From Amoeboaphelidium occidentale (Eukaryota > Aphelidiomycota > Aphelidea), in NCBI GenBank assembly GCA_023515795.1, contig JALGPX010000017.1:62001-126000 (forward strand): a stretch of DNA of 64,000 nt, in the 5' to 3' direction. Made by a program: the position numbers and the translations under genes. The notes under the pieces were generated by a model, which was not told the origin of the DNA, did no database searches, and saw only the letters and a list, made by a program, of their open reading frames with translations. Positions 43,801 through 54,898 of the stretch are shown here, piece after piece (position 1 is the first letter of the stretch; each line of letters starts with the position of its first letter).

Positions 43801-44170
43801 CAATCTCATACTCAACAGGCAAACCATGACAATCCCAACCAAATCTTCTTTCGACATGATGACCAGTCTGGTGCGCGTAACGTGTGACGATATCTTTGAT
43901 AGTCCCAGCCAGCAAGTGACCATAATGAGGTAGACCAGTAGCGAACGGAGGACCTAGCAGTTGGATTAACAGAATTCTATAAACTAGAGAAAGCGTACCA
44001 TCGTAAAAGGAATACTCCGGTTTGCCTTCGCTCATCTTTAAACTCGTTTTAAACGCATCGATTTCCTTCCAGAATTGCAGAACCTTTTCTTCTTCCTTAA
44101 CGAAATCGTATTTGCTCTGCGCGATGTTCGGATTTTCCGTATCGGCCAAAGCGAAATCTGGTGCAGTCAT
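40822..44170 (-). CDS. IARS1: Cytosolic isoleucyl-tRNA synthetase
   Basis: Exons 44170-43999, 43953-40901 and 40863-40822 (introns 45 and 37 nt) encode 1,088 aa. The class I signatures are HYGH (after the first splice join, in GPPFATGLPHYGHLLAG) and KMSKR (DGKKMSKRLKNYPEP). The editing domain and the eukaryote-type C-terminal extension follow. It charges tRNA-Ile. The uninterrupted frame runs on to 40709 through the antisense AT-hook gene, but splicing at 40900 gives a natural end (VLSIMKK) and avoids that overlap. The length matches fungal cytosolic IleRS (about 1,070 aa). Confidence 0.95.
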
Positions 44171-44524
44171 CTACAAAAGAAAAAGGTTAAGGAGATTGCT
44201 TTAAATGGTTCTATTGTTCTTTCAACAGGATATTAAGAGGTTGCAGTCGTATGGGTTATCAAAGTAAGCATCTTCAGCCAAGTTGTGTTCTTTGTCTTTA
44301 GCGAGGCTTATCTGAGATCTATCCAGTGGGTATCACATGGAGCTACCATTGCACAACAGCGGTATCACAGTTTAAAAGTAATCGCACACGCTTTACGCTT
44401 AAAGTGAAACGCCCAAAGTAAATCTCACCTCCTTCTAAATTCCTGAAACCGGTTAACTCAGCCACCAAAGTTTTTGTAACCGTCGCCTGTCTTTTAGCAA
44501 AAGACTTTTAAAGAAGGAAATCTC
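44171..44524. other. Bidirectional promoter region of IleRS and SEC61
   Basis: About 350 bp between divergent housekeeping genes. I see no gene and no tRNA-like fold. No specific promoter element could be identified. Confidence 0.4.
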
Positions 44525-46104
44525 ATGGGAGGTAACTTTTTCATTGACACTTTGCCAATTAACTCTGAAGTCCGTTTCTTACACTTAATTCGGCCTTTTA
44601 TGGCCATCATCCCTGAGGTGGTGCAGCCAGAGAGAAGAGTAATTAACCTCGCTTGCTTTTGAGTTATGTTTTAGGTTCAATTCAGGGAGAAAATACTCTG
44701 GACTGCTGTAGTGTTGGTCATTTTCTTGGTCTGCTCTCAGATTCCACTGTACGGTATCATGAGCTCCGACTCTGCTGACCCAATGTTTTGGCTTCGTGTG
44801 ATTATGGCTTCCAACAGAGGCACTTTGATGGAGTACGGTATTACGCCGATTGTTACCTCTGGCATGATTATGCAGCTGCTGTCTGGTGTTGGTTTAATTG
44901 AAGTGGATCACAGTCTGAAGGAGGACAGGGCTCTGTTCAATGGAGCTTCAAAGCTCTTCGCTATTCTTATGACTTTTGGTCAGGCCTTGGTCGGTGTTTT
45001 GAACGGAATTTACGGAGACCCAAAGGAAATTGGCGCTGGTATTTGTCTGTTGCTTGTGCTTCAATTGACCGTTGCTGGTCTGATTGTTTGTCTGTTGGAT
45101 GAGTTGCTGCAGAAGGGTTACGGTTTAGGCTCCGGTATCACTCTGTTCATTGCTACCAATATCTGTGAAAGCATCATCTGGCAGGCTTTGTCTCCAACTA
45201 CCATCAACACTGGAAGAGGTACAGAATTCCACGGAGCATTGTTGGCTTTCTTTCATTTGATCTTCACAAGAAGTGACAAGATGAAGGCGCTTAAGGAAGC
45301 TTTCTACCGCTCTCATGCTCCAAACTTGACTAATTTGATGTCTACGCTCTTGGTCTTTGCGATTGTGATTTACTTCCAGGGATTCAGAATTGAGATTCCT
45401 GTAAAGTCCAACAGAGTCAGAGGCCAGCAGGGATCATACCCCATCAAGTTATTCTACACTTCCAACATGCCTATCATGTTACAGTCTGCTCTTACTTCCA
45501 ACATCTTCTTTGCGTCTCAGATGCTCTTCAACAGATTTCCAGAGAATTTCTTTGTAAAGCTATTTGGTATTTGGGAACCTTACGAAGGCACAAGTCAGTT
45601 GCACGCCACAAGTACTTTATTTTGCTTGACTCCAATTGACTATTTGTAGGTGGATTTGCTTACTACATTTCTCCTCCAAGAAATTGGTTTGATGCAATGA
45701 AGGATCCTGTTCACTTTGCAGTGTATGTTACATTCATGCTTTCAGCTTGTGCATTCCTTTCCAAGGTATTGATTTCTACTTAGCATATGCGTTCTTACTT
45801 TTAGACATGGATCGAAGTTTCTGGATCTTCACCTAAAGATGTTGCGCGCCAATTGAAGGATCAACAAATGGTTATGCGTGGTCACAGAGAAGCATCAATG
45901 TACAAAGAATTGAAGCGCATTATTCCAACTGCTGCAGCTTTCGGAGGCCTATGTATTGGTGCTTTGTCGATTGTTGCTGATATGATGGACGCAATTGGTT
46001 CAGGAACGGGTATATTATTGGCTGTCACAATTATTTACCAGTATTTTGAAATGTTTGTAAAAGAGCAACAAGAATTGGGAGGACTTGAAGGATTATTGCA
46101 ATAA
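44525..46104 (+). CDS. SEC61: Sec61 alpha, channel subunit of the ER translocon
   Basis: Exons 44525-44531, 44571-44638, 44675-45593, 45650-45765 and 45805-46104 give 469 aa. The first coding exon is only 7 nt (Met-Gly plus one base). Ten membrane helices are expected. Conserved blocks are [22 protein letters not shown](T)[20 protein letters not shown] and the long cytosolic loop before LFYTSNMPI; the plug and C-terminal helix [20 protein letters not shown] are intact. It forms the pore for co-translational import and membrane insertion. All four splice joins restore conserved residues. Its partners SEC66 and SSR3 are encoded elsewhere in the window. Confidence 0.96.
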
Positions 46105-46156
46105 AAAAAGGACTGCATCCTATTTAAAACCAATTTGTTTGAATATTGAAAGAGAA

Positions 46157-47912
46157 ATGCCAACGACGAGATCAAAATCAAAAGATTTAGCGAATGTGGA
46201 CGATACAGACGATTCTCCTACGGCTACAGTCGTTCGACGAATAGTGGGCTCTGGTAAAAGCAAAACTTCTCTGGATTTAGGAAGACATGAGAATGACCAG
46301 GGGAAAGCGAAAGCTAAATCAACGTCAGACAAGAAAGACTCTGCGCAACCAAAGAACCATAAGACGTTTCAACAGGACTTACCGAACATGATACTCTTGA
46401 TAGTTTTATGTAATTTCTTTTATAGTTTGGGGTTTGTAGCTAAACTTTAAGATTTGCTTCAAGGTGTGCCCCTTGGCCTCGCAATGGGTTCAGTGCCATT
46501 TCTTCTAAAGAGACAAAAACTATCTTACGCACAATTAGCCACGTTCTCATTGGCATCGTATCCTTACTCGCTGAAACTTCTTTGGTCTCCGATAGTTGAC
46601 TCTGTTTACTGGCCTGCTTTCGGTCGCAGAAAGTCGTGGATCATTCCTATTCAATTCGTGGTTTCAGGGCTCATGTTTTACATTGGAGGATTTATTGATG
46701 AGATGCTTGTGTCGGTAATTATCTTGCTGTACTATTGGAAGGCTAACGTGATTGCTTTAGCCTGATCTTGATGCAAACTTTCTTACAGTGATATTTCTGC
46801 TCTTGGTTTTCTTTTCAGCAACACAAGATATTGCGGTTGACGGTTGGGCATTGGAGCTGCTAGGCGAAAATAATATTTCTTATGCATCGACATCTCAAAC
46901 AATTGGATTGAATTGTGGATACTTTCTCAGCTTTACAATCTTTCTAGCTTTCAATTCATCGAGCTTTTGTAATACGTACATCAGGAGCACACCAGCTGAG
47001 GAAGGAATCATCTCATTGGGAGGTTATATGTGGTTCTGGTCGCTATGTTACTTCCTTGTTACTTTTGTTTTGACATTCTTCCCAGAGAAAAAGTCTTCTA
47101 ATGACGATGACATGAAACAGGTCTATATTGACATTTGGAAAGTTTTAAGTTTACCAAACATGAAAATATTTGTAATCATACTCCTTACTGCAAAGATTGG
47201 GTTTGTCACAGACGACGCTGTGAGCGATTTTAAGTATATGGAAAAGGGATGGAAAGAAGAAGATTTGGGATTGACATCGCTCATCAATTTTCCATTGCAA
47301 ATAATATTTGGTTATTATGCCGCAAAATGGAGTCAAGGTCCTAGAAAGTTGAAGCCTTGGTTGTATGCTTTTTATGGACGAATGGTCATGGCTGTTGTCG
47401 ATACTCTCACTGTATACTTCTTTCCTAAAGACATGAATAGGCCATTTTTCTTGTGGGCCCTCATGACATATGTTTTATGTGGATTCACTAGGTAAGATCA
47501 TGACGAATGTGTTAATCTTTGTAGCACGGTTCAATTTGTATCTCTGGGTTCGTTCTTTGCACTTATTGCAGATCCTGCAATTGGCGGAACATACATGACA
47601 TTGTTGAATACGCTGTCAAACTTTGGTGGGACTTATCCACAGTATTTTGTTCTGAAAGCAGTCGACATGCTCACGATAGCAGAATGTCAAACTGATACAG
47701 GAAGTTATACATGTAGTTCAAAAGATGCGCGCTTAAAATGCAAAGAAGATGGTGGTGTTTGTACAACATTTCAAGACGGCTACTATGTTACATCAGCTAT
47801 AGGTATAATTACTGGTTTTATTCTGCTGCTGTTCTTTATACGGCCAAATATTATTAAGCTCGAGCAGTTGCCACCTAAACAATGGAGGCTCATCAAGAGA
47901 TACAAAAAATAA
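46157..47912 (+). CDS. SLC33A1: ER acetyl-CoA transporter (AT-1)
   Basis: Exons 46157-46409, 46452-46714, 46761-47491 and 47525-47912 encode 544 aa (human 549). After a charged N-terminus the multi-pass part begins NMILLIVLYLLQGVPLGLA, where the first splice join is needed to restore the motif. Then come SLKLLWSPIVDS, FGRRKSW, FFSATQDIAVDGWAL, LTAKIGF and, near the end, GGTYMTLLNTLSNFGG. The family moves acetyl-CoA into the ER/Golgi lumen for O- and N-acetylation. Introns are 42, 46 and 33 nt; the second has a CTAAC branch motif. The ATG lies 52 bp after the SEC61 stop. Confidence 0.94.
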
Positions 47913-47960
47913 AGAGTTCGAGTGTTCATGTTTTCTTTCGGGATCGCAGCTCGAGGATGC

Positions 47961-48423
47961 ATGGAACCAAGCTCGAAGAAGCATAAGTAGCATACAAGTT
48001 TTTCGAAAAACCTGTTTGAAACAGCGACTCGCGAAAATCTCGATGATATAAAGGACATTAAATCTGGACATTTAATCCAACAACGAAAAGGTCAGCGACA
48101 TTGAGAGCGGACCAGAGAGTAACGTGCGCTCAGAAGACGAAGATAGCCCGGATCAGTTCTCGCTTGAAGACCACTGGCAATTAAACATGTATAACTACCG
48201 CCAGCTTGCATTACATCCAGTCCTTAATAAAGGTGATCCTAACGGTCGCGAGTACTTGAAGGAACCTACAGCTTCGAAGATAATATCGAAGTGTATGAAT
48301 CCCTTTCACTACAGATACACAGCGGCGCTTGAAAAATTTGATGATTTGGCTGAGCATTTAAAAGCACCAGAGAACTGGAGGGAAGCTATTGCAGCTGTCT
48401 TAATAAAATTCCGCATCAAATGA
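47961..48423 (+). CDS. Unknown acidic/helical small protein
   Basis: The 3' exon (48096-48423) is open and encodes SDIESGPESNVRSEDED followed by a 75-residue helical domain (HWQLNMYNYRQLALHP to AIAAVLIKFRIK). It has no in-frame ATG after the upstream stop at 48073, so a 5' exon is required. An ATG at 47961 with a donor at 47987 and acceptor at 48095 gives a clean 117-aa frame, but that 109-nt intron would be about twice as long as any other here. The 5' end is therefore uncertain. I do not recognise the domain. Confidence 0.45.
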
Positions 48424-48433
48424 CCAGTCTCTT

Positions 48434-49627
48434 TTATTGAGCTTTTTTATGATGCGTCGACGATGAGGTGTCGTATTTGTGCTTTAATGAAGTCGCAATA
48501 GAGTATAACATTGTTCCGGCAAAGACCAATACGGTTCCGAAAACATGCGCAAACGTGAAGTCAGCCTGAAAGTAGTAAACAGATATAAGCAATGATAAAA
48601 ATTTCCGGAACGTGAGCACCAAATTCACGCTTAATGAACTTGAAATGGTACTCAGCTTATGGACTCCTGAGATGCAAATATACTGAGTGAATGCATTAAC
48701 AATCAGTATCAGCCAAAGTTGTGAGATTCTTATTGATGCAAAGATTGAGGCGATTGACCCCAAATAAGACTCTAGACCAAGAACATGAAAGAAATCTAAA
48801 ATTGAAACGGTGGGTGAATGACTTATGCGCATTGCTTGATCATAGATATCTTGTCGGATAAAGTAAAAGAAAGGTAAACCAAGGAAATGTGTGTAAAAAA
48901 GACCTTCTCTCCACTGTTTGCCGTACTTTTTATATGTATGCTCCTGATAAAGACCTAATAAAGAACTCATTACTAGAGCTGCGCAAAGTAACAAGATTCC
49001 AATAGTCCATTCGTAAAGATTCTTCTTAGTATTGTTCGCTCCATCTTCACTTATTTGACTGGAGCTGGGAGTATTCTCAAATGCGCTGGAGTATGTAGAA
49101 ATAAGAACTCCAAGCGAAACCGTTATAACTGAAGCAATCTGACTAAATGTGTACTTCTTGCTCATCAACAACCACCCAAGAAACATATTGATCATTAACC
49201 CACCCGATTTAAAAACAATATGAAGAGGCATATCAATATTAAAATCCAAAGCCAAATTATTCATCATTGATAAACTCCAAAACAGAATAACCATGGCGAA
49301 CCAGTGATAGATTGGAATAACTGTTGGTTGATACACCAAACGAAATGGGAACGAGGGCATGTTCATAGCTTCTTTTGGTATGTAACCCTTCAGGCTTGGA
49401 TGCACATAAACAGATGACCGTATTTGAAAGAATTCACCAGACAATAATCCATCAAGCGAAACCAACAGAAACTGACAAAATGTCACAAGAGAAGTAGATT
49501 TGGGCACCTGCCTTTAAACCCCCGAAAAAAGTCAATAAATCAAAGATATAATGAACCTTAATATGAGTTCCAATGAGAAAACATTACTGCAGCATCCTCC
49601 AACTGTCAAAAGTACAACTGACATCAT
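48434..49627 (-). CDS. SLC35B4: UDP-sugar (UDP-GlcNAc/xylose) transporter, SLC35B4/Yea4 type
   Basis: Exons 49627-49557 and 49511-48434 (45-nt intron) give 382 aa; a Met at the next codon (49624) is equally possible. The first exon supplies the start of the first membrane helix, LLTVGGCCSNVFSLELIL, which matches the family. Then come TFCQFLLVSLDG, NNLALDFNIDMPLHIVFKSG, GLYQEHTYKKYGKQWREG and the C-terminal VLTFRKFLSLLISVYYF. Ten helices are expected. Yea4/SLC35B4 carries UDP-GlcNAc or UDP-xylose into the ER/Golgi, for example for chitin or glycan synthesis. The first exon lies opposite a long plus-strand open frame that I consider a shadow. Confidence 0.9.
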
Positions 49628-49884
49628 TTCCGCTGAGAATGCTTTTAATAAACCACTGAGCCAATTAGTATCGGTTGAAGCAGTATCGGAATGCGGGCTG
49701 AGAGTGGATGATTTCGCTCGTTTAGTGTCTAAATGGTTACTTAAGGAGGCTGAAGCGTCGAAATGTTACTGCGTCGCTTCGATCGTCGTTGTTCCATGCT
49801 TTCGAAAAGAAGGTGTTGAGACAAAAGAAAAAGCACGAAAAGAGAAAAGCCATTTTATTTGCAGACCTTCAAGCACAATTTCCC

Positions 49885-50532
49885 TTAAGAAAAGACACTC
49901 ATAAACTGTTCTGCGACAATACGAGCCCGAGCATTCAATGACAGTTTCATCTCACTGATTTCCTTGTCAATTTCCTCCATGAACTGAATGATAAAGTCGA
50001 CCAACTTATGCTTCAACATCTGCTCTGTGTGGAAGTTTGTGATTAGGAAGCTGATGTCGTATCCCTACACAAATTAGCGATTAGTCCCAAATGAAACACA
50101 CCTCAATAGGCTTTCTTCTCAACACAACAAAATTCTCTGCGCGTTGCATAAGGAAGCGAGAGAACTTGTGGCAGAGGATCGTCTCGATTTCATCAGCCTG
50201 TTTAATCTTTATCGAAAGGCGAATGGAGTTGATGGAGCATTCGATTAAAACCTTTTCGTTTTCATTACGGCTGATAACCACCGGAGTCAGAAGGGCTTCT
50301 TTACTTGCCCTTTAGAAATAAAGTTTAGAGTCATCATTCCGTAGCAGCATTGTAAAAGTACCTTGCTTCTACTTCTGGCTTATTGTGTCTCTCCACCATT
50401 TGACTAGAAAAGTTCTCCAAGCACATGGCTGCTGTCAAAGTAGCACGGACTGCATTCAAGTAAGGCCTAAGAGTATTTGACTTTATAGTAAAAGTTAATT
50501 AAGAAGATGTTTTTATTTGTGAAGTTTACCAT
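49885..50532 (-). CDS. ARPC4: Arp2/3 complex subunit ARPC4 (p20)
   Basis: Exons 50532-50530, 50480-50362, 50309-50102 and 50064-49885 (introns 49, 52 and 37 nt) encode 169 aa; human ARPC4 has 168. The first coding exon is the ATG alone, directly followed by GTAAAC. The body begins [15 protein letters not shown], then [51 protein letters not shown], and ends [13 protein letters not shown]4 and ARPC2 form the core of the Arp2/3 complex that nucleates branched actin. Together with NCKAP1 it shows that the WAVE-Arp2/3 axis is present. Confidence 0.95.
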
Positions 50533-50950
50533 TCTGCTGTTTGAAGAAAGAAAATCAATTGTGGCGCTGTTTCAGGTACATTGACGTTGAGCGGGAGGTG
50601 CTGTGGTTAATAGTTTGAAAGAACGTTTAAATGAGAGCTTTAAGGGTTTAACGAGGATTTGTTACGTCTTTGATGGTGCCGCTTAGTGATGTAGTCGTGA
50701 ACCTTGCCGAAAGCTGGAACGACCGGAAAAGCGCAAAAATCAAGCAAAATAACAATCCTGCCACGATCTTAAGCGCTATAAATAATTGAAACTAAACACT
50801 GCATAAAGCTCTAAGCAGAAGTCACGATGCTGTAGCTTATGCGCCCTGAGAAATTGCGACACAAGCACGCCATGCAGAGACACATGATTGTCGATCTATC
50901 CGGTAAGATCTGCAAACAAAATTTTTACCATTTTCCCAAGTTTTCCAGAA
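50533..50950. other. Intergenic region between ARPC4 and fungalysin
   Basis: About 420 bp between divergent genes. Open frames that overlap the start of the fungalysin gene upstream of 50951 would spoil its signal peptide and are not supported. No other feature is seen. Confidence 0.4.
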
Positions 50951-52954
50951 ATGAAATTCTTTGCGTTAACCACGGCAGCTTCTCTGTCTGTGGCATTGGC
51001 CCGTGTTCAGGTGCCAAGTTTCGGTCCGGATATCCCAACCACTCAGGGTGCCGGAACTGAATTGCAATTCTACTCTTCTGTTTCCGCGCAAGATCCTGTT
51101 GCTATTGCTGAGGAATTTGTTCGCGAGCGCGCTTTGGGCTTTAATGGCTTTTCTTTTGTTCTAAAGAGCCACTACAGAACCCAGCACAATGGCGTAAGCG
51201 TTTTCTGGCTACAAAGCTCACATGTCTAGGTTACTCACGTTCAATTTAAGCAAACGTTGAATGGTTTGGAAGTTGTCAATGGTGACTTCTCTGTTAATGT
51301 TGATGAAGTTGGTCGTGTTTTCCACTATGGCTCATCCTTCTTTGATCAAGCTGAGTCCATTAATGAATCTGGTCAAACTGTCATCAAGTACGAACACGAA
51401 ATCTCCTCTATCGAAGCTTTGAAGTCTGTTGCAGAATACTTACAAAGAAATGGCGGTGTTAATGTTGGTAATTTGAGTGAAGTCACTGAAGAAGTTGTTG
51501 CTGATAATGCTTTGAGCTTTGCTGCTGGTGGTTTGCAAGGAGAGCAGCCTGTTTTCGTATTGAAGAATGTCAAGTTTGTTGATTACGAAGAGGTTCAGAT
51601 GGTCAAGAAGTACTGTATTGTTGATAAGCCAGTTTACTCAATTCGCCCATGTTTTGATGCTGTTCTTTCCATGGCAAACAAGGAAAACTGGTTCAATGTT
51701 CAGATTGACGCTACTCGCGGTAACATTGTTCAGTGGGTTGACTGGGTTCACGAAGCAAAGTACTTTGTTTACCCAATTGGTGTCAATGACCCTGAAGATG
51801 GTCAACGCGTTATGGTTTTGAACCCTGAAGATGAAGATGCTTCACCTCTAGGTTGGACCAATGTTGGCAAAGCTGGAAAAGGAAAGGGTGAAGATCGTAA
51901 CGGAAAGTTCAGAGAAACTGTTGGTAACAATGTTGAAGCACAAACCAACTATTACTCGAAAAAGAACGCTCGTCCTCGAGGAGCTGGTGATTTGGATTCT
52001 TTGGAATTCAAGTATGATATTGACTTGAAGAAAGAGCCAGAAGAGTATGCAAACGCCTCTGTTGTGAACTTGTTCTATTGGAACAACATCATGCACGATG
52101 TTTTCTACCAGTACGGATTCGATGAAGAATCTGGTAACTTCCAGGAAGACAACTTTGGTCGTGGTGGAAGAGAAGGTGACAGTGTTGTTGCAAATGCTCA
52201 AGATGGTTCTGGAAACAACAATGCTAACTTTGCAACTCCTCCTGACGGTCAGCGTCCTCGTATGAGAATGTACACTTGGACTTTGACTCGCCCAAAGCGT
52301 GATGGTGATTTGGAAAGTGGAATCATCATTCATGAATACGGACACGGAATCTCCATTCGTTTGACTGGTGGTCCAATGAACTCTGGTTGTTTGCCTTATG
52401 GTGAATCTGGTGGTATGGGTGAAGGTTGGGGCGACTGGTGGGCAACCTTGTTGAGAATGAGACCAGAATACAAGAGTGACATTGAATTCGGTATGGGTGA
52501 CTACTCTGCTACTCAAGGTATCAGACCATATCCTTACTCTCGTTCATTAAAGACTAACCCACACACTTATGGTTACGTCAAGCGTGGAGGTTATGGTGGT
52601 GTTCACGCTAAGGGTGCTGTGTGGGCTTCCATTTTGTACGAGGTTTATTGGACTTTTGTCGACGCTCTTGGTTTCAACCCTGACTGGTATGTTGCAAAAC
52701 AAAAGAAGATCGACAGATATGTTAAATTAGAAGGAAACATCATCATCTTGCAGTTGATTGTTGATGGTTTGAAGTTGCAGCCATGTAGACCTTCTTTCGT
52801 TGATGCTCGTAATGCTATCATCAAGGCCGACGAAGTTGGTTTCCAGGGTGAACATGTTTGCTTGTTATGGACCGCTTTTGCAAAGCGTGGTTTGGGTTAC
52901 TCTGCCAAGGAAGGTGGTAACGAAGCTTTTGATATTCCTAAAGAGTGTCAGTAA
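50951..52954 (+). CDS. Secreted M36 metalloprotease (fungalysin)
   Basis: Exons 50951-51193 and 51230-52954 (36-nt intron) encode 655 aa. The start MKFFALTTAASLSVALA is a signal peptide. A propeptide of the FTP type follows (HNGVTHVQFKQTLNGLEVVNGD across the splice join is cut here at the intron). The catalytic domain has the zinc site HEYGH, the third ligand in GEGWGD and the family block NNANFATPPDGQ. Fungalysins are secreted as zymogens and degrade host or substrate proteins; they are expanded in chytrid and dermatophyte fungi. The length (about 600-650 aa) is typical. Confidence 0.94.
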
Positions 52955-53067
52955 ATAAGTTGCTTGAAATTGTTGGAGTTTTTTCGTGCATGATTGAACG
53001 GTTAGATTACTGAATCGATCTATTATCAGTTGGCCTTGCATGTAGACCAAAAATGTACACCTTTTCG

Positions 53068-54702
53068 TCACAGCAGAATCCTAATTCCTTTTATCTTTGC
53101 GAAAGCTCGGATTTTCTTGACCATTTCCTTGTTGAAGTTATTTTGTCTCAGATCTAGGATTTGAATTCCACAGTTTGTTTCCAGTGATGACACCAAAATC
53201 TCAGCTGCTTCAATGTCTAGTTCGTTTTGTTGTAATGTTAAATATTTGAGGGCCGTGTTCGTTTTCAAGACTTCTGCTAACGCTGCCGTTCCCTCATAAC
53301 TGGCATTATTACTTTCTAGTTCCAATTTCCGAAGAACAGATGTTTTCAATCCGTCGGCCAAGGCTTTCACACCTAAAGCTGCAATATCATTGAATGCCAA
53401 GTCCAGCGTTTGAACTCTCGTGTTATTTTTCAATGCTTCACCCAAAGCTATTGCACCATCGTCCCCTATTTCATTTAGTCCTAAATGTAGATGAAGTGCT
53501 CCTGTACCAATTTTCAAGTTTTCAAGAAACGCTTTGATGATTTCGCCACCACTTATTTTCTGCACATGTTTCAGGTCATGAAGCGATAAATAATTCAATG
53601 CACCAGCCAGATATATCGCACCCTCGTTTCTTAACTTGTTACCTCTTAAATTTAAATACTGGACAGCAGCGTGAACTTTCATTGCCTCCGCCAGATATTT
53701 AGCCCCTTGATGGCTTATCTTGTTATGCGATAAATCTAGATGTTGAAGTTTTGCATTTATCTTCAACGCTTCCGCAAAAGCTTCTGCGCCTTCATCGCCA
53801 ATATCATTGGAACCCAAGCTTAACTGCAATAACGCCGTGTTTTTTATCAATGCTTCTGCCAATGCTTTTGCACCTTCGGGACTTATAGCATTGCCCCACA
53901 ATTCAAGACTTTGAAGCGCGGTGTTGCTCCTTAAGGTTGCGGCCAATTTTATAATTAGGTCATCACCCATTCGGTTTCCTGTAAAGTCCAAAGTTTGAAT
54001 GCACTCATTCGTAGATAGCGCCTTAAGCACTTTATCCATAGAACCGCGATATCTTGTTACATGCAATTTAATACTGAACCGTACATTCTTGGTGATTTCA
54101 AATAGATGCTTGTCCGAAAGGAAGTCTGCTGTTTCATTTGCCTTTGGCAACAACACTTTAATTTTAATCGTTCGTGGTGCATCGAGTGTCTCAACCCACT
54201 TCCTCGTGGCCCACAGGCACTCATGAACGCTTTTAGCTTTTGCTTCATCATTAATTTCAAACCACGCAGGTTGATAATACTCGCTGGGCCATTGTTGTTC
54301 GATCAGCAAGTTAGCTGCTCTCTTGCCACATGCCTTAGCTACAGGAGGGAAGTCTTTTAAGGTCGAATTCACTTTTTGGTTGAATTCTTTGTTGGCTAAA
54401 CGCAAATTTTCAGCGTGACCAGCAGCTACGAGAGGGAATATGCTGTTTTGCCAAATGTCCGAGGGAAGACCGAGCAGTGGTGATGGCACCGTTTCATCAA
54501 CCGCCCCGGTTACGGAACCATGTTGTCTGCCGGATCTTTGTACGTTTCGAGGTCTCTGAAACAATTGATCACGCGTTGATTCCTTCTGATATTCTTCTTC
54601 AATATGGTTTGAGATTCTCTTGACAGGCTCATCTACAGGAGCAGCGTAAACAAAGAACACCAGCAGTAATATCCAAACTGGGCGTAACAGATTTGGTTTC
54701 AT
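53068..54702 (-). CDS. Secreted protein with F-box-like motif and ribonuclease-inhibitor-type LRRs
   Basis: A single-exon gene of 544 aa. Residues 1-21 are a signal peptide (NLLRPVWILLLVFFVYAAP), followed by a dibasic KR that could be a Kex2-type site. Near residues 78-112 an F-box-like helix set is present (LLGLPSDIWQNSIFPLV and ENLRLANKEFNQ). From about residue 230 there are roughly ten LRRs of the ribonuclease-inhibitor type, 28 residues each, with LxxLxLxxNxIxxEGAxxLAEAL. One repeat near the middle carries an insertion. RI-type LRRs bind proteins. An F-box with LRRs normally acts in the cytosol, so the signal peptide suggests export, perhaps into a host. Function is inferred. Confidence 0.75.
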   Translation of the reverse strand: MKPNLLRPVWILLLVFFVYAAPVDEPVKRISNHIEEEYQKESTRDQLFQRPRNVQRSGRQHGSVTGAVDETVPSPLLGLPSDIWQNSIFPLVAAGHAENLRLANKEFNQKVNSTLKDFPPVAKACGKRAANLLIEQQWPSEYYQPAWFEINDEAKAKSVHECLWATRKWVETLDAPRTIKIKVLLPKANETADFLSDKHLFEITKNVRFSIKLHVTRYRGSMDKVLKALSTNECIQTLDFTGNRMGDDLIIKLAATLRSNTALQSLELWGNAISPEGAKALAEALIKNTALLQLSLGSNDIGDEGAEAFAEALKINAKLQHLDLSHNKISHQGAKYLAEAMKVHAAVQYLNLRGNKLRNEGAIYLAGALNYLSLHDLKHVQKISGGEIIKAFLENLKIGTGALHLHLGLNEIGDDGAIALGEALKNNTRVQTLDLAFNDIAALGVKALADGLKTSVLRKLELESNNASYEGTAALAEVLKTNTALKYLTLQQNELDIEAAEILVSSLETNCGIQILDLRQNNFNKEMVKKIRAFAKIKGIRILL

Positions 54703-54898
54703 TCTTGCAAGAATAGGATTTCAGTCAGGGGTTTGATTCTAAGGCACATTTGTCACGTGTAAACCTTAATGATTCGTTAGAGTATCAGAAGCAAGACCAC
54801 AGAGCAACTACTGTGCGGAGAGTTTTAAATGCGGTTTTCCATGTGAATGGGATGATCCTTCCCACCAAGGAATCCAAGCTTTTTCAAACAACCTGAAC

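Noticed and set aside
49551-49904. 117-codon plus-strand frame
   Set aside because: It lies opposite the first exon of SLC35B4 and the end of ARPC4, both supported by family similarity, and has no recognisable feature.
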